Positions 8,238-19,265 are shown, numbered from the stretch's first letter. The stretch: 64,000 nt of DNA from Agreia bicolorata (GCF_000938265.1 NZ_JYFC01000005.1:124001-188000), one strand, 5' to 3'. Made by a program: numbers and translations. The notes: generated from the letters alone by a model not told the origin.

Positions 8238-11200
8238 TATGGAGACTCCTTATCGGTGGATGGGTGAGTGCTGTCTTCGGGGTCTGGCTCGTCTGGCTCG
8301 TCCGGCCGCAGTCGCGCGCGCCAGCGAACAAGAAGCCCGCTGAACGCAAGGAGCAGCACGGTCAGGCCGATGCCGATCCAACTGGAGCCGACGACGCCTC
8401 CCGCCGGGGGCTCGAGGTCCTGCACGTCTGCGGCGGCAAGGTTGAGGAGCTCATCCTGGGTCAGGTTCGCGTGTTCGGGGTTTGCGGCCGGATCGACGTA
8501 GCCGTCCTTGCCGCCGGCGCTCTCCGTGTGCTCTGAGCAGCCAAGGTCGTCCGGATTGGTGATGGGCGTGACATTAGAGGGCAGTTCGAGCGTCTGGTAG
8601 ACGTCATCCGGAACGAGCATGATTCCCTCGAACAGCATGGGATTCGTGTCGGTCTTGTCGATGGAGAACGTGTGGGAACCGGCGTCCGCATCGACCACAC
8701 CGAGGTCTTGATAGCTGTAGCCGAAGTTCACCGGCACGAGCTGATCGGGAATCTCGCTCTCCAGCTGGTCGACGGACATGCCGCTGGTGTCGACCGCCAC
8801 CCTGTCGGTCTTGTACACGTCGCCAGCGGCGAACATCTTGACGTTCTCTGCGGAGGACCGCAGCTCCATTGTCTGGTCGTAGCCGAGAGACGGGGCCGTC
8901 ACGTGCAGCGTGTTCGCCGTGTTCGCCGTGCGCATGAGCACGTGATAGCGGCCGGCATTCGCGACCTTGACAGGAACGCTGATCTCCGTGGCTCGCGGCA
9001 AGCCGATGAACGAGCCGCGCAGCGTGCCGAACACGCCCGGTGTGATCATGCCCGTGCGATTCCATTTCGTATTCGAGAAGAGCAGGAACGATCGGAACAT
9101 CGGCGACAGGTAGTAGTTCGACGCGACGACGTCCGGATTGAAGGCGAACATGCGCGTGTCAGGACCGGAGATCGCGTCCGGATGGTCGAGCAGATACATG
9201 TCGAGCGCCGACGTGGGTTCGTCGTCGGTGAGGAGGGTGATCGGCGAGTCCTGGCGAACGGTCTTCGGATCGAAGTACGGGGTGAACTCGAACGTGTAGC
9301 AGCGACTCAGATTCCGCCGGCTGAACACGAGGTCGAGGTAGCTCTGCCAGCTCGAGTCGACGAGCAGCGTCGGGCGGTCGGCCTTCGGCTGGTCGGTGAT
9401 CTCGTAGAGCGCATAGCTGCTGTTCTGAAAACGCAGGGTGACATCGTCTTTCAGACGGGCGAGACCCGGCTCGACATAACTCTCGACATTCGGCAGATAC
9501 TCCGCTCCGACTCCGTTGTTGGAGTGGATCTTCCTGTTCACGATGATGTACTTCACGTTGATGTCTCGAGCGACGTTGATCCACCAGTCTTGCTGGTAGT
9601 ACAACCCGCGCAGGATGAGGAAGAACTCGAACTTGTTCTTCACGTCTCCCGTGAGCCCGTAGTAGTAGCTCGGCTTGTCGAGGTAGTAGATGAAGAACTT
9701 GTCGATGAACTTGTGGTCGACCCCGTTGCTGTCGGCGACCAGTTTGGCGGTCTCCGTCGGAGGAAGGACGACGGTCTTGCCCTCGGGGAGCTCATTCAGG
9801 GCCTGCTTCACCTGCTTGAGGTCATCGAGCGGGAACGGCGAGAGGAAGCCCGCCATGTTGCCGGAGCCGAAGACGGATCTGTAGGGATCGTTCGACCAGA
9901 ACGGCGTGAAGAACACGGCGCCGATGCAGGCGGTGGCGAGCAGCTTGACCAGAAGCTCCGTACGCGCCTGGGTCCTCGTGGCGTTTCGCAGCGGTCGACT
10001 CGCACGAATGGGTCTAGACGCACGCACCCGAGGCTTCTTACGCGGGGAGTGCCGAAGCCACCGCCCACTGACGAAATCGATGAGGTAGGCGAGGGTCAAG
10101 GACATCACCAGAGGCGCGAGCATAAAGAGAATGAGCTGGAACCGATGCGGGAACCTCAGGATCTGCACGACCGTGCCCGCAGCCGTGACCACGAGATTGC
10201 CGATCGCCGAGTGGCTGTCGTTGGCGGTGATCGCCAGCGCGGCCAGCGTGCGGTGGAAGGTCGGGAACCACAGCGGCTCGCCGTATCCGATCGTGGCCCA
10301 GAGCGCGAAGCCGATCGCCACGTAGATCACGCCGAGCAGCTGCCGGTGGGGCCTGGTGCGGAAGAGGCGTCGCCGAACGGCCGGAATGACGAGCGGAACG
10401 AAGAGGAGCAACGTGTAGATCGCATCGGGATACCGGGGCACCTTCGCGAGGTAGTCTCCGAACAGGATCTTGTCGGTGATACCGGCCAGATCCCAAGAGA
10501 GTTCGTGCAGCCACGAGACCGACGCATCCTGAATGAAATAGAAGTCGCCCGGCACGGTGTCACTGAGATTGGACACCCCCGCGAGGGCGACGTACTTCAC
10601 GAACAGTGCATACGGCACGAGGGTGATGAGCGCGTACATGCCGAACGCGAGCACGGTTCGCCCCGTGGTAGTAGCCGACCACAGCCGGAACCAGGCTAGG
10701 AGCCGTCGAGCGCGCCCGCGTTCGACCACCAGCCGATGAACCCGCCGCGGAAGCATCCCAAGGCGTGCGGGACCGCCCTTGCGGATCCAGTTGCCGATCT
10801 CGCCGACGAGCAGAGTGACGATCGTGAGGGCGAAGAACAGACTGAACAGAATCAGGTAGTGGATCGCGGGGTTCAGTAACGTCGCAATACAGGCGATCAG
10901 CATGTAGCGCTTCCACCTGCGGCCCGCGAAGAGTAGCGCGTACAGCATCCACAATGACGAGATGGTCATCAGCACCAGGCCGAGGATCAGGGTGTAGAAG
11001 TGCGTGATCTTGGAATACACCATGATCAGGTAGATGAGGCTGACGGGAAAGAACGTCGCCAGGTAAATCGCCTGCGATGACACCGAGGTGAACACCCGAT
11101 CCATGAAACGGGCGACGGTGAGATAGGCCGCCCAGAAGAGCGCGGGAATAACGATCAGAATCGCGAACGGCAGAATCGTGTAGTAACGCAACCAGGTCGT

Positions 11201-11479
11201 GAGAAACGCGTAGCGCACCCGGAACTCGTATCCGTTGACCAGTTCGTTGAACTGCCCGGCAGCTTGATCGAGCAGCTGGCTGTGCCAGTTGAAGAACGGC
11301 ACGAGCTCGTCGCCGGCGATGACGGCGTCGCCCCGCAGCACCGAGGGGATGGCCGTGAGCACGTCTCGGAAGATGATCAGGGAGGCGGCGAAGTACACGG
11401 CACCGGCGAGCAACGCGATCGTCCTGGCGGACAGACCGGCCGCTCCGGGCGGCCGCTCACTCCGACGGCGGATGCGCAC
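8237..11479 (-). CDS. large polytopic membrane protein, GT-C glycosyltransferase-like (function unknown)
   Basis: About 1080 residues. The first ~530 hold a dozen or so hydrophobic helices, with an early loop rich in acidic residues ([17 protein letters not shown]) that resembles the first extracytoplasmic loop of GT-C enzymes. A long probably extracytoplasmic region follows (roughly residues 560-1020), with beta-rich, carbohydrate-module-like stretches such as [19 protein letters not shown]. One helix ([17 protein letters not shown]) and a charged tail end it. The start is taken as GTG 11479, 23 bases inside the kinase gene; the longer frame up to 11755 is only a shadow of that gene. Context suggests transfer of sugars to a surface polymer or its remodelling. 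I do not recognise a named family. Confidence 0.7.
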   Translation of the reverse strand: MRIRRRSERPPGAAGLSARTIALLAGAVYFAASLIIFRDVLTAIPSVLRGDAVIAGDELVPFFNWHSQLLDQAAGQFNELVNGYEFRVRYAFLTTWLRYYTILPFAILIVIPALFWAAYLTVARFMDRVFTSVSSQAIYLATFFPVSLIYLIMVYSKITHFYTLILGLVLMTISSLWMLYALLFAGRRWKRYMLIACIATLLNPAIHYLILFSLFFALTIVTLLVGEIGNWIRKGGPARLGMLPRRVHRLVVERGRARRLLAWFRLWSATTTGRTVLAFGMYALITLVPYALFVKYVALAGVSNLSDTVPGDFYFIQDASVSWLHELSWDLAGITDKILFGDYLAKVPRYPDAIYTLLLFVPLVIPAVRRRLFRTRPHRQLLGVIYVAIGFALWATIGYGEPLWFPTFHRTLAALAITANDSHSAIGNLVVTAAGTVVQILRFPHRFQLILFMLAPLVMSLTLAYLIDFVSGRWLRHSPRKKPRVRASRPIRASRPLRNATRTQARTELLVKLLATACIGAVFFTPFWSNDPYRSVFGSGNMAGFLSPFPLDDLKQVKQALNELPEGKTVVLPPTETAKLVADSNGVDHKFIDKFFIYYLDKPSYYYGLTGDVKNKFEFFLILRGLYYQQDWWINVARDINVKYIIVNRKIHSNNGVGAEYLPNVESYVEPGLARLKDDVTLRFQNSSYALYEITDQPKADRPTLLVDSSWQSYLDLVFSRRNLSRCYTFEFTPYFDPKTVRQDSPITLLTDDEPTSALDMYLLDHPDAISGPDTRMFAFNPDVVASNYYLSPMFRSFLLFSNTKWNRTGMITPGVFGTLRGSFIGLPRATEISVPVKVANAGRYHVLMRTANTANTLHVTAPSLGYDQTMELRSSAENVKMFAAGDVYKTDRVAVDTSGMSVDQLESEIPDQLVPVNFGYSYQDLGVVDADAGSHTFSIDKTDTNPMLFEGIMLVPDDVYQTLELPSNVTPITNPDDLGCSEHTESAGGKDGYVDPAANPEHANLTQDELLNLAAADVQDLEPPAGGVVGSSWIGIGLTVLLLAFSGLLVRWRARLRPDEPDEPDPEDSTHPSTDKESP

Positions 11480-14024
11480 GGGCTTCTGCTTCGATATCGC
11501 GAACGACGGCGTCCAATGCCAGACGCACGGCGTCGAGTCGCGGTGCGTTGCCGAGCTCATCGCCAGGTGGCGCAAGCTCGATCGCGAGGCAGGCCTGCGC
11601 GAGGTCGGTCGCTCCCAGCGCGAGGCTTCCGCCGCGAAGCCGATGGGCAATGAATCGAAGGTCTCCGGCGTCATTGTCCGCGAGCGCGCGTTCGAGCACG
11701 AGGATATCCTCCGCGCTGCGCACAACGAAAGTGCGCAGCACGTCGGCCTTCGCATCGGCTCCCAACTCGTCGAGCAGGCCGAAAGGACGAGCGCCCTCCG
11801 GTGCGACCTGCGGGTCGGCGACGACCGCAGCGAGCTCCACGGAAAGGAATGCGTGTCTCAGGTCCTCCGACGTGAACGGCTTCGAGATGTAGGCGTCCAC
11901 GCCGGCCGCGAAACAGTCCTCACGGTCGCGAGTCGTCGCTCCTGCCGTGAGCGCGATGATGTACGGCTGGGCGATGCTCGCGTCCGCTGATCGGATGCGG
12001 CGCGTCGCATCAAGACCGTCGAGGATCGGCATGTGTACGTCCATCAGCACTACGTCGTAGCGTTCGCGCTCGACCGCCTCGACGGCGGCCTCGCCGTTCG
12101 ACACCGTCGACGCGACATGTCCGAGTTTGGCCACAAGCCGTGTGGAGAGCAGCTGCAGTGTTGGATTGTCTTCGGCGATCAGGACCCGAAGCGGTCTAGA
12201 CAACGGGCGCGCGGGCTCCGTGGTCGTGGCGACGAGCGAAGCGTCGGCGGTGTCGGCCTGCGCCGCCTGGTTCTGTGCCGCCTCGTTCTGTGCCACCTCG
12301 TTCTGCGCCGCCTCGTTCTGTGCCGCACTGGCCTCCATAACGATCTCGAACCAGAAGCGGGATCCTCTCCCCGGCTCGCTCTCGACCTCGATGAGGCCTC
12401 CCATCATGCCGACGAGCGACTGGCAGATCGACAATCCCAGCCCGGTTCCGCCGTGCACCCGTGTGGTGGACTCGTCACTCTGAGTGAAGGGTTCGAACAG
12501 GCGCGTCACCTGGTCCGGTTCGATGCCGGGACCCGTGTCGGTGACCTCGAATCGGATCGCATCGTTCTGGACACCGCGTGACACGATCAGGCGCACTTCG
12601 CCGCTACTGGTGAACTTCACGGCATTGCCGAGCAGATTGACCAGCACCTGTCGTAGGCGCGTCGCGTCGCCCACGACGAATCGGGGCACATCGGCGGCAT
12701 ACTCGGCGATGATGGGCAGCTGTTTGCTCTCCGCAGCGAACGAGAGCACCGTCGCGCTGCCGGTGACCAGTCGCTCGAGGTCGAAGCCGCGATGCTCGAG
12801 CTCGATGGCGCCTGCCTCGATCTTCGAAAAGTCGAGGACATCGGTGATGAGCTCCAGAAGCAGCGATCCGCTGAGCGATGCCTTCTCGACGTAATCGCGC
12901 TGAGTCGGGTCGAGGTCGGTGTCGAGCAGCAGCTCGTTCATACCGAGCACGGCGTTGAGCGGCGTCCTGATCTCGTGACTCATCGTGGCGAGGAACGTGC
13001 TCTTCGCCGCCGCGGCCTCGAGGGCCCTGTCTCGGGCACGTTCCAGATCGCCGTTCAGCGACTTCTCGTTCTGCCTCAGGCGCTCCGCGTCTGCAACGGC
13101 GATCAACAATCGCAGCAGTCCCGCCGCCAGAGCCCCGAAGGCGAAGTACTCCGGCACGTCGACGCTCGGCCCCATCTCGTTGAGCACGAGGATTGCGAGA
13201 GAGGCGGCCGAGAAGATCGCCGGAGCGAAGACGATTCCACGAAGCCGGGACTTCTGTGATTGCGGCTTCGGCACCGAGCACCATGCCGCGAGCGCGAACA
13301 ACGCGGTCGCCGCAGGCCACATCACGTCGACGGGCGACCCCACACCGTAGTCGCCCACTGCCATCGACGGGGTCAGCATGATGTTGGATGCGACCATCAG
13401 CACGGATCCCGTGGCCAGCAGCGACCAGGCCAGGCTCGGCCTTCTGTCGAGGGCCGTCAGCGCGGCCACAAGCATGGCGAGGAACAACAACGGTGCAGAC
13501 GGATACAACAATTCGACGGCCTCGGTGGACGTGAACGTCTCTCCCGCTGTGAAGGTGAAATAGGAGACGACGGCGAGCAGCCCCAGAGCGGCGATGAGCC
13601 CGTCGAGCCACACCGAGAGCGAGACTCGGGCCACGCGCGCCCGGATGATGAGGCCGAGACCGACGAAGACGCAGAGCGCGAAGACGACGTAGAGAATCTG
13701 CGAGGCCTCGGAATTCGGCTGCGGATCACCTGGCGCCACGGAGAGAGATTCGATCGCATCACCCGCCGTGAGCGAGAGGAGCGCGAGGCACAGGAACGAC
13801 CACGCGAGACGCTCGCGCACCACCATCGCGACGCGCAAGCCGATGAACAGAGCAGAAGCAGCCTCGATCGCCAGGTAGCCCGCCGTGAACCACGCTCGGG
13901 CCCCGGGCGACGGAGCCAGAAGCCAGAGCGACGCCCCGTAGACCGCGGTCAGCGCGAAGAGAGCGATCAGCCCCGCTGCGACCGGTCGCGACGTCTCGAG
14001 CGGTCCGATCAGTTCTCTCGGCAT
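11457..14024 (-). CDS. hybrid sensor histidine kinase with receiver and Hpt domains
   Basis: About 855 residues. The first ~300 hold around nine membrane helices without an obvious ligand domain. Then follow HisKA with the phospho-His in [18 protein letters not shown], HATPase with [21 protein letters not shown] and GGTGLGLSI, a receiver domain with [14 protein letters not shown] and the Lys in YISKPF, and a C-terminal Hpt domain with [12 protein letters not shown]. That set supports a His-Asp-His relay inside one chain; an output protein must be separate, and the lone receiver at 20060-20428 is a candidate. The start is ATG 14024 with GGAGG seven bases ahead. A stretch of AAQNE-type repeats links HATPase and receiver. 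Confidence 0.92.
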   Translation of the reverse strand: MPRELIGPLETSRPVAAGLIALFALTAVYGASLWLLAPSPGARAWFTAGYLAIEAASALFIGLRVAMVVRERLAWSFLCLALLSLTAGDAIESLSVAPGDPQPNSEASQILYVVFALCVFVGLGLIIRARVARVSLSVWLDGLIAALGLLAVVSYFTFTAGETFTSTEAVELLYPSAPLLFLAMLVAALTALDRRPSLAWSLLATGSVLMVASNIMLTPSMAVGDYGVGSPVDVMWPAATALFALAAWCSVPKPQSQKSRLRGIVFAPAIFSAASLAILVLNEMGPSVDVPEYFAFGALAAGLLRLLIAVADAERLRQNEKSLNGDLERARDRALEAAAAKSTFLATMSHEIRTPLNAVLGMNELLLDTDLDPTQRDYVEKASLSGSLLLELITDVLDFSKIEAGAIELEHRGFDLERLVTGSATVLSFAAESKQLPIIAEYAADVPRFVVGDATRLRQVLVNLLGNAVKFTSSGEVRLIVSRGVQNDAIRFEVTDTGPGIEPDQVTRLFEPFTQSDESTTRVHGGTGLGLSICQSLVGMMGGLIEVESEPGRGSRFWFEIVMEASAAQNEAAQNEVAQNEAAQNQAAQADTADASLVATTTEPARPLSRPLRVLIAEDNPTLQLLSTRLVAKLGHVASTVSNGEAAVEAVERERYDVVLMDVHMPILDGLDATRRIRSADASIAQPYIIALTAGATTRDREDCFAAGVDAYISKPFTSEDLRHAFLSVELAAVVADPQVAPEGARPFGLLDELGADAKADVLRTFVVRSAEDILVLERALADNDAGDLRFIAHRLRGGSLALGATDLAQACLAIELAPPGDELGNAPRLDAVRLALDAVVRDIEAEARAHPPSE
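12259..12327. repeat. 15-bp tandem repeat inside the histidine kinase gene
   Basis: Four nearly identical 15-base units of the form TGYGCCRCCTSGTTC run from 12259 to 12318, followed by a decayed fifth. On the minus strand they encode repeated [15 protein letters not shown] pentapeptides in the linker between the HATPase and receiver domains. Because the unit is a multiple of three, copy-number change would lengthen or shorten the linker without a frameshift. Confidence 0.85.
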
Positions 14025-14199
14025 TCTCACGCCTCCAGACCTCCCCCTGCTGCGACCGCGATCCGTGCTCGGCGTGGTCTCAAGAGTGCACCCCGCCGAA
14101 CTCGTGGTCAACGATGTCGACATCACGTTTGAAAACTTTCCACGACTAGCGCGCCCGCGGGGCTATGCTCGGCTACACACCTCGCGTGGGGAGACGAGC

Positions 14200-15432
14200 A
14201 TGGTGTACGACGATTCGAGCGTTTCTGCGGGCGCCCATGAATCCCGCGGCCTCCGGATCGGCGTGGTGTCTGCATTTCCTCCGGGCCGCAACAGCCTCAA
14301 TGAGTTCGGCTTCCACCTGGTGAAGCACCTTGCCCGACTCGACGAGGTGAACGAGGTGCTTGTCTACTCGGACGAGACCACGGCTGGCGATCCGGACGCC
14401 ATACAGAAGGTGACATTCCGCCCCTGCTGGCGTTTCAACTCGCTGAAGAACGTGCTGACCGTTCCCCGGGCGATCGCTCTGACGGCGCCCGACGCCGTCA
14501 TCCTCAACCTGCAATTCGCCTCGTTCGGCGATAAGAGGATCCCCGGAGCTCTCGGCCTGTTCATCCCAGCGCTTCTGCGGTTCCGACGGGTGCCGACGCT
14601 TCTGATCCTGCACAACCTCGCCGACAATGTCGACATGAAAGACGCGGGCTTCGCGGGATCCGCTGTCGCCGCCCGAGCGATGACGTTAGCCGGGCGGATT
14701 CTGACACGCGTGCTGCTGCGCGCCGATCTGGTGGCGCTCACGATCCCGCGGTACGTCGAATTCCTCCAGTCGAGCTACGGGGCGCGCAACGCGATACTCG
14801 CACCGCATGGCAGCTTCGAAGAGATCGCCACCCCCTCCTTCGGCTCACCCTCCGGGCCCCGGACGATCATGGCCTTCGGCAAGTGGGGCACGTACAAGAC
14901 GGTCGACATGCTCGTCGACGCCTACAGCGAGCTCCTTCGGCGCGGAGAGAAGAACATCCGGCTGGTGCTCGCGGGCACGGACAGTCCGAACTCGAGCGGG
15001 TATATGGCCGCGGCAGCAGATCGCTACGCCGACGTGCCGAATCTGGAATTCCCCGGATACATCGCGGAAGCCGATATCGCGAACCTTTTTCTCTCGGCCT
15101 CCGTTGTGGCATTTCCCTACACCTCGACAACCGGAAGCTCGGGGGTGCTCCACCAGGCAGGCGAGTACGGCAGGGCCGCCGTGCTTCCCCGTATCGGTGA
15201 TCTCGTCGACATCGTCGAGGAGGAGGGCTTCCGCGGCGTGTACTTCGAGCCGGGCGACCCGATGAGCCTGGCGGATGCGCTGGCGCAGGTGCTCGACGAC
15301 CCGGCGACTCAGGAGGCGCTCGGGCGCCGCAATTTCGCTGCCGCAACCGGCATTCCCATGTCCGAGGTCGTGCAGTGGCACATCGCGCATATCGAGCGGA
15401 TCCTCGAGAAACGGCGACGGAGCATCCGATGA
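14200..15432 (+). CDS. glycosyltransferase family 4 protein
   Basis: A 410-residue GT-B fold glycosyltransferase. The N-terminal half has the acceptor-side pattern (RIGVVSAFPPGRNSLNEFG). The C-terminal half holds the nucleotide-sugar site (RTIMAFGKWGTYKTVDMLV, FPYTSTTGSSGVLHQAGEYG), ending with the usual EPGDPMSLADAL region. Family 4 enzymes build exopolysaccharide or lipid-linked repeat units on the cytoplasmic side of the membrane. The start is ATG 14200 behind GGGGAG; the frame is open from 14065 but that stretch has no similarity and lacks a ribosome site. It begins an operon whose next gene, a flippase, overlaps its stop as ATGA. Confidence 0.88.
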   Translation: MVYDDSSVSAGAHESRGLRIGVVSAFPPGRNSLNEFGFHLVKHLARLDEVNEVLVYSDETTAGDPDAIQKVTFRPCWRFNSLKNVLTVPRAIALTAPDAVILNLQFASFGDKRIPGALGLFIPALLRFRRVPTLLILHNLADNVDMKDAGFAGSAVAARAMTLAGRILTRVLLRADLVALTIPRYVEFLQSSYGARNAILAPHGSFEEIATPSFGSPSGPRTIMAFGKWGTYKTVDMLVDAYSELLRRGEKNIRLVLAGTDSPNSSGYMAAAADRYADVPNLEFPGYIAEADIANLFLSASVVAFPYTSTTGSSGVLHQAGEYGRAAVLPRIGDLVDIVEEEGFRGVYFEPGDPMSLADALAQVLDDPATQEALGRRNFAAATGIPMSEVVQWHIAHIERILEKRRRSIR

Positions 15433-16715
15433 GCACGCCAGAAGTGACCACGACCGGAGCGAGCCGCAGGCTCGTGCGCGGCGGTTCGCTTCTGGCCGTT
15501 TCTATGCTCGTGGCCAATGCAGGCAACTACGCGCTCAACCTCTTTCTCGGTCGCGTGCTCACTCCCGCAGAGTTCTCTGACGCCAACCTGATGGTGACGT
15601 TCCTCTTCACGCTCACGTCAATCGCGCTCTGTCTGCAACTTGTGGCCGCGCGGTTCATCGCCCGCGCAGACGAGCTGGGATTCGCCGGAGACTCAGACGC
15701 GTTGGCGCGTCGCCTTCGCCGGATCGCGCTGATCGCCGGTACGGCGACCGGTGCAGTGCTCGCGGCAGCCTCGCCATTCTGGTCAACGATCTTCCAGACG
15801 GCGTCACCGTGGCCCTTCGTGATCCTCGGAGCGGGCATTCCGTTCTGGCTCGTGCAGGCGGTCGGCCGTGGGGTGATGCAGGCTCGCCTGTTGTTTCCGG
15901 CCCTGGCACTCTCTTTTGTACTGGAGATGGTCACGCGAGTCGGCTTGGGGATTCTGCTCGTGTCGTTCGGCTTTGGAGTTGAGGGCGCGACGATCGCACT
16001 GACCGTGTCGTTCATCGTGACCTGTGTGGCAGTGAGCTTCTTGAGCCACTCTCGCAGCGACCGCACCGGTGACGGGATCAGTGCAGTCGAGGTGCGCTCA
16101 TATGCGGCACTCGTATCGGTTCTGCTCCTGGGACAGATCATCGCGAACAACAGCGATACATTCGTCGCGAAGGCATTCTTCGCACCCACCGACGCCGGCA
16201 TCTACGCGGCGGTGGCACTCGTGGGACGCGCCGTCTTCTTCCTCACCTGGTCTGTGGCCACGGTCATCTTTCCGGTGGTGGCGCGTCGCCATGCGGCCGG
16301 GCGCGAGTCGTCCGCAGTGCTGCGGACAGGCATCCTGGTCGTCGTCGGCATCGGCGCGGCATGCGCCGCCGGCGCACTCTGGCTCGGCGGACCCGTTCTG
16401 GGAATCGTGCTCGGCCCGGCATATGGAGGCCTGTCGACGCCGCTCGCTGCGTACGCCGGAATGACGACGCTTTTCGCCGTCGGCAATCTCGTCGCGAGCT
16501 ATCGCCTGTCGCAATCCCGAGTGACCGAATCGTGGATCCTGCTCGGCGCCTCGGTGCTGCAGGTCGCACTCCTGCTGGTCTGGCATGGCGACATTGCGAC
16601 CCTGATCGCCATGCAGTTCATCGCCATGTCGACGCTGATCCTCGCCCTCGGCGGCCGGGCGATCGCCGGCCTGATCGGACAACCCGCCCGCACGTCCAGA
16701 GAGGTACTGCCATGA
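15429..16715 (+). CDS. polysaccharide flippase, Wzx/MATE-like
   Basis: A 428-residue membrane protein with about twelve helices. It begins with a short cytoplasmic tail and the segment RGGSLLAVSMLVANAGNYAL, followed by LFLGRVLTPAEFSDANLM, a hallmark of polysaccharide biosynthesis transporters (PF01943/PF13440 type). It would flip a lipid-linked sugar unit made by the flanking GT4 and GT2 enzymes. The ATG at 15429 overlaps the GT4 stop, and its own stop overlaps the GT2 start (ATGA both times), indicating coupled translation. The transported unit cannot be told from sequence. Confidence 0.87.
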   Translation: MSTPEVTTTGASRRLVRGGSLLAVSMLVANAGNYALNLFLGRVLTPAEFSDANLMVTFLFTLTSIALCLQLVAARFIARADELGFAGDSDALARRLRRIALIAGTATGAVLAAASPFWSTIFQTASPWPFVILGAGIPFWLVQAVGRGVMQARLLFPALALSFVLEMVTRVGLGILLVSFGFGVEGATIALTVSFIVTCVAVSFLSHSRSDRTGDGISAVEVRSYAALVSVLLLGQIIANNSDTFVAKAFFAPTDAGIYAAVALVGRAVFFLTWSVATVIFPVVARRHAAGRESSAVLRTGILVVVGIGAACAAGALWLGGPVLGIVLGPAYGGLSTPLAAYAGMTTLFAVGNLVASYRLSQSRVTESWILLGASVLQVALLLVWHGDIATLIAMQFIAMSTLILALGGRAIAGLIGQPARTSREVLP

Positions 16716-17560
16716 CCGAGGTCTCATCCGCCTATCGCGCATACCGAGCGTGGGTGACCGAACCGCTGAGCAGTCCCCCGGCGGTATCTGTGGTCATTCC
16801 CGCATACAACGAGGAGTGGCGGATCCTGCCCACCATCGGGGCGATCGCCACGCATATGAGCGCCCGCGAGCAACCGTGGGAACTGATCATCGCCGACGAC
16901 GGATCCACGGACTCGACAGTCTCTTTGGTGCGCGATCTGCGGTTCGCGAATCTGCGGCTGCTCGTCGCAGAGAAGAACGCCGGCAAAGGAGATGCGGTGC
17001 GGCGTGGAATGCTCGCAGCACGAGGACAAGTCGTGTTGTTCGCCGACGCGGATCAGTCCACGCCGATCGAACAGTACGATCGGCTCGCCGCCCTTCTCGA
17101 CCACGACTTCGACGTAGTCGTCGGATCCCGCGCCGTCGAGGGGGCGGATGTGAGCGGCAAGAGCATGGGACGCCGTATTCTCAGCGCAGGACTGCACCTG
17201 CTTGTGTCGCGAGGCTTCGGTGTAGAGGTGGCCGATACACAATGTGGTTTCAAGCTCTTCACAGCGGGCGCAGCGAAGAAGTTGTTCTCGACGCAGCTGG
17301 TTGACGGTTTCTCGTTCGATCTCGAAGTGCTCTACCTCGCCCACAAATTTGGATTCCGCACGGCGGAAGTTCCGGTTGAGTGGATCGACGCCCCGGGCTC
17401 GACGGTCGATGCGGCGAAGGTGAGTCTGCAGTTCGTACGCGATCTGATGCGCATCCGCCTCTACGACCTGCGGGGCCGATATCAAGAAATGAGCCCGACG
17501 CATCCGCTCGGTTCAACACCCGTACCATTCGACAAGATCGACAGGGGAACACCGTCATGA
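16712..17560 (+). CDS. glycosyltransferase family 2, dolichyl-phosphate beta-glucosyltransferase-like
   Basis: A 282-residue GT-A enzyme. It shows SVVIPAYNEEWRI, the nucleotide-binding DDGSTDST, and the metal-binding DAD in VVLFADADQSTP. It also has GSRAVEGADV and DTQCGFKLF, a combination typical of ALG5/polyprenyl-phosphate sugar transferases. Such enzymes load a sugar onto a polyprenyl phosphate carrier. That carrier could feed a GT-C-type transferase such as the large membrane protein at 8237-11479; this link is inferred. The start ATG 16712 overlaps the flippase stop and follows GAGAGG. No C-terminal membrane helices are present, unlike DPM/GtrB relatives. Confidence 0.88.
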   Translation: MTEVSSAYRAYRAWVTEPLSSPPAVSVVIPAYNEEWRILPTIGAIATHMSAREQPWELIIADDGSTDSTVSLVRDLRFANLRLLVAEKNAGKGDAVRRGMLAARGQVVLFADADQSTPIEQYDRLAALLDHDFDVVVGSRAVEGADVSGKSMGRRILSAGLHLLVSRGFGVEVADTQCGFKLFTAGAAKKLFSTQLVDGFSFDLEVLYLAHKFGFRTAEVPVEWIDAPGSTVDAAKVSLQFVRDLMRIRLYDLRGRYQEMSPTHPLGSTPVPFDKIDRGTPS

Positions 17561-17880
17561 TCATCAGAACCGAGATCGAGCCGTCGCACCGCATCGTGCG
17601 CCTCGTCGGCCGCTTCGACGCCCACGAGACACCGTCTTTTCGGGCATCCGTCCTGAGCCTCGTCACCGCCGAGACGAATGTGCTGCAGATCGATCTCTCC
17701 CAGGTCGCCTTCGTCGACTCGACAGCTCTGGCCGAACTCGTCCGGCTGCAGAAGACGGCGAAGTCGTTCGGCGGCGAAGTGATCCTCGTGGATCTCTCGG
17801 ACCCCGTTCGAGTGATTCTGGAGATCACAGACCTCGCGGAGATGTTCACCATCATCGATGCGGCGGAAGACTCGCCGTGA
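17557..17880 (+). CDS. STAS-domain anti-sigma factor antagonist (RsbV-like)
   Basis: A 107-residue single STAS domain. The phospho-acceptor region is FVDSTALAELVRLQ, with Ser55 as the predicted residue phosphorylated by an RsbW-type kinase. In its unmodified form such a protein binds the kinase and frees its partner. The start ATG 17557 overlaps the GT2 stop (ATGA) and follows CAGGGGAA. Its stop overlaps the SpoIIE phosphatase start (GTGA), so antagonist and phosphatase are coupled. A second STAS gene lies at 19683. The position directly behind three polysaccharide genes suggests post-translational control of the same process. Confidence 0.88.
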   Translation: MIIRTEIEPSHRIVRLVGRFDAHETPSFRASVLSLVTAETNVLQIDLSQVAFVDSTALAELVRLQKTAKSFGGEVILVDLSDPVRVILEITDLAEMFTIIDAAEDSP

Positions 17881-19265
17881 CCGCTATTCCGCCGTCGATG
17901 AATGGAATCCAACCGGCTGGCTCCGGTGTGCCATCTCCCGTCGATGCCATCGACCTTCTGGCAGACTTGGCGATGCGGGATGCACGAGAATCGCCTCCAT
18001 CGCTCGATGCCGTGCGGCGCGCCGCCGCGGTGGCGAAGCAATCGATAGCCGATCTCGAGTCGACGCAGCTCGCGCTTACCGAGGCCCTGATCGCGAGCCA
18101 GGATCGTCTGATCGCCGTGAGGGCGCTGGCTCAGATCAACGTTCAGGGAGTGGCCAGTGATGACACCGTCGGACTGCTTCTCGACAAAGCCCTCGCCCTC
18201 AGCGGGGCGTCGCAGGTGCTGCTCTTCGAGGAGAGGGTTGTGACGCTGGTCAGAGGCGAGGCGAGAGACCTGCACGAGCACACCGACATCGCTCTCCACA
18301 GCATTTCCGAGGCACCGGATCAGCTGCTCCGCACGACCGCATCCGACACCGCGATCATCAGCAGGCTCGATCCTGACGGTGAGGCCGAACGCCATCTGGT
18401 CTTCTTCCGCCCTCCCGACCACCCGTTCGCGACATCCGACGTTCCGCTCGTCGAGGCGATCAACTCGGCGCTCGGGGTGATGATGGCATTCAACGAGCTG
18501 CATCAGCGTGAGCTTCAGCAGGCGGCGGTCGAACGGGAGCATCAACTCGCCTCCGCGTTGGCTCAGTCGGTCATCACCGACGAGCCGCCGCGGTCGGCGA
18601 CGATCGACATCTTCGCGAGGACCGTGCCAGCCTCGCTCACGGGAGGCGACTTCTACGTGTTCGGTCAGACAGACGGGGCGATCTGGTTCGCGGTCGGAGA
18701 TGTCGCGGGAAAAGGGCTGCCGGCTGCCATGCTCATGACTCGGGCCGTCGCTGCCTGTCGGGTCGCTTTTCTCGCGCACCGCGACGAGTCGATCATCGAG
18801 GTCTTCACCCGAATCGAAGACGAGCTGTTCGATCACCTCGACGAGGCAGGCGTCTTCATCACCATGACTGTGGGCCACCTCGACGAGTCCACGCGGGCGG
18901 TCTCGCTGGTCAACGCCGGACACTCTCCCGTGCTCTTCATGGATGGGGAGAGCGCCCTCTCCCTGGCGGCATCCGTGCCGCCGCTGGGTGTCATTCGAGG
19001 TCGGGTCCCCATCGTCGCGACCTTCGTCATCGACGGAATCACGAGTCTCATCATCGGTTCCGATGGTCTGGCGGAGCAGAGTTCTCCCGACGAAGAGCTG
19101 TTCGGCTACGACAGATTCACCGAACTCTGCCGCGGATTGCAGGGACTGTCCAGCTCCGTCATCGGAGATGGCATCTTCGAGACCGTGGGCTCTTTCGCAG
19201 CGGGCAGCCCCGCGTCGGACGACTCGACCCTCGTCGTCATCACGCGATCAGGGGCCAGGTCGTGA
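17877..19265 (+). CDS. PP2C-type SpoIIE-family serine phosphatase (RsbU-like)
   Basis: A 462-residue phosphatase. A helical N-terminal part and a GAF-like middle (roughly residues 80-200) precede the SpoIIE domain. That domain has the metal-binding pattern TGGDFYVFG, GDVAGKGLPAAMLM, VNAGHSPVLF and DDSTLVVI. It should dephosphorylate one or both STAS proteins of this operon. It has no membrane segment, so the input may be a small ligand or protein bound by the GAF-like region. The start is GTG 17877 overlapping the STAS stop; the first ATG inside would remove only a few residues. It is coupled to the RsbW-like gene downstream by another GTGA overlap. Confidence 0.88.
   Translation: MTAIPPSMNGIQPAGSGVPSPVDAIDLLADLAMRDARESPPSLDAVRRAAAVAKQSIADLESTQLALTEALIASQDRLIAVRALAQINVQGVASDDTVGLLLDKALALSGASQVLLFEERVVTLVRGEARDLHEHTDIALHSISEAPDQLLRTTASDTAIISRLDPDGEAERHLVFFRPPDHPFATSDVPLVEAINSALGVMMAFNELHQRELQQAAVEREHQLASALAQSVITDEPPRSATIDIFARTVPASLTGGDFYVFGQTDGAIWFAVGDVAGKGLPAAMLMTRAVAACRVAFLAHRDESIIEVFTRIEDELFDHLDEAGVFITMTVGHLDESTRAVSLVNAGHSPVLFMDGESALSLAASVPPLGVIRGRVPIVATFVIDGITSLIIGSDGLAEQSSPDEELFGYDRFTELCRGLQGLSSSVIGDGIFETVGSFAAGSPASDDSTLVVITRSGARS

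Noticed and set aside
8672-10699. 675-codon plus-strand frame opposite the large membrane protein
   Set aside because: Charged low-complexity composition typical of antisense frames in high-GC DNA; the minus frame shows membrane helices and coupling to neighbours.
11480-11755. N-terminal extension of the large membrane protein
   Set aside because: It covers the Hpt domain region of the kinase gene out of frame and contains no membrane-protein pattern.
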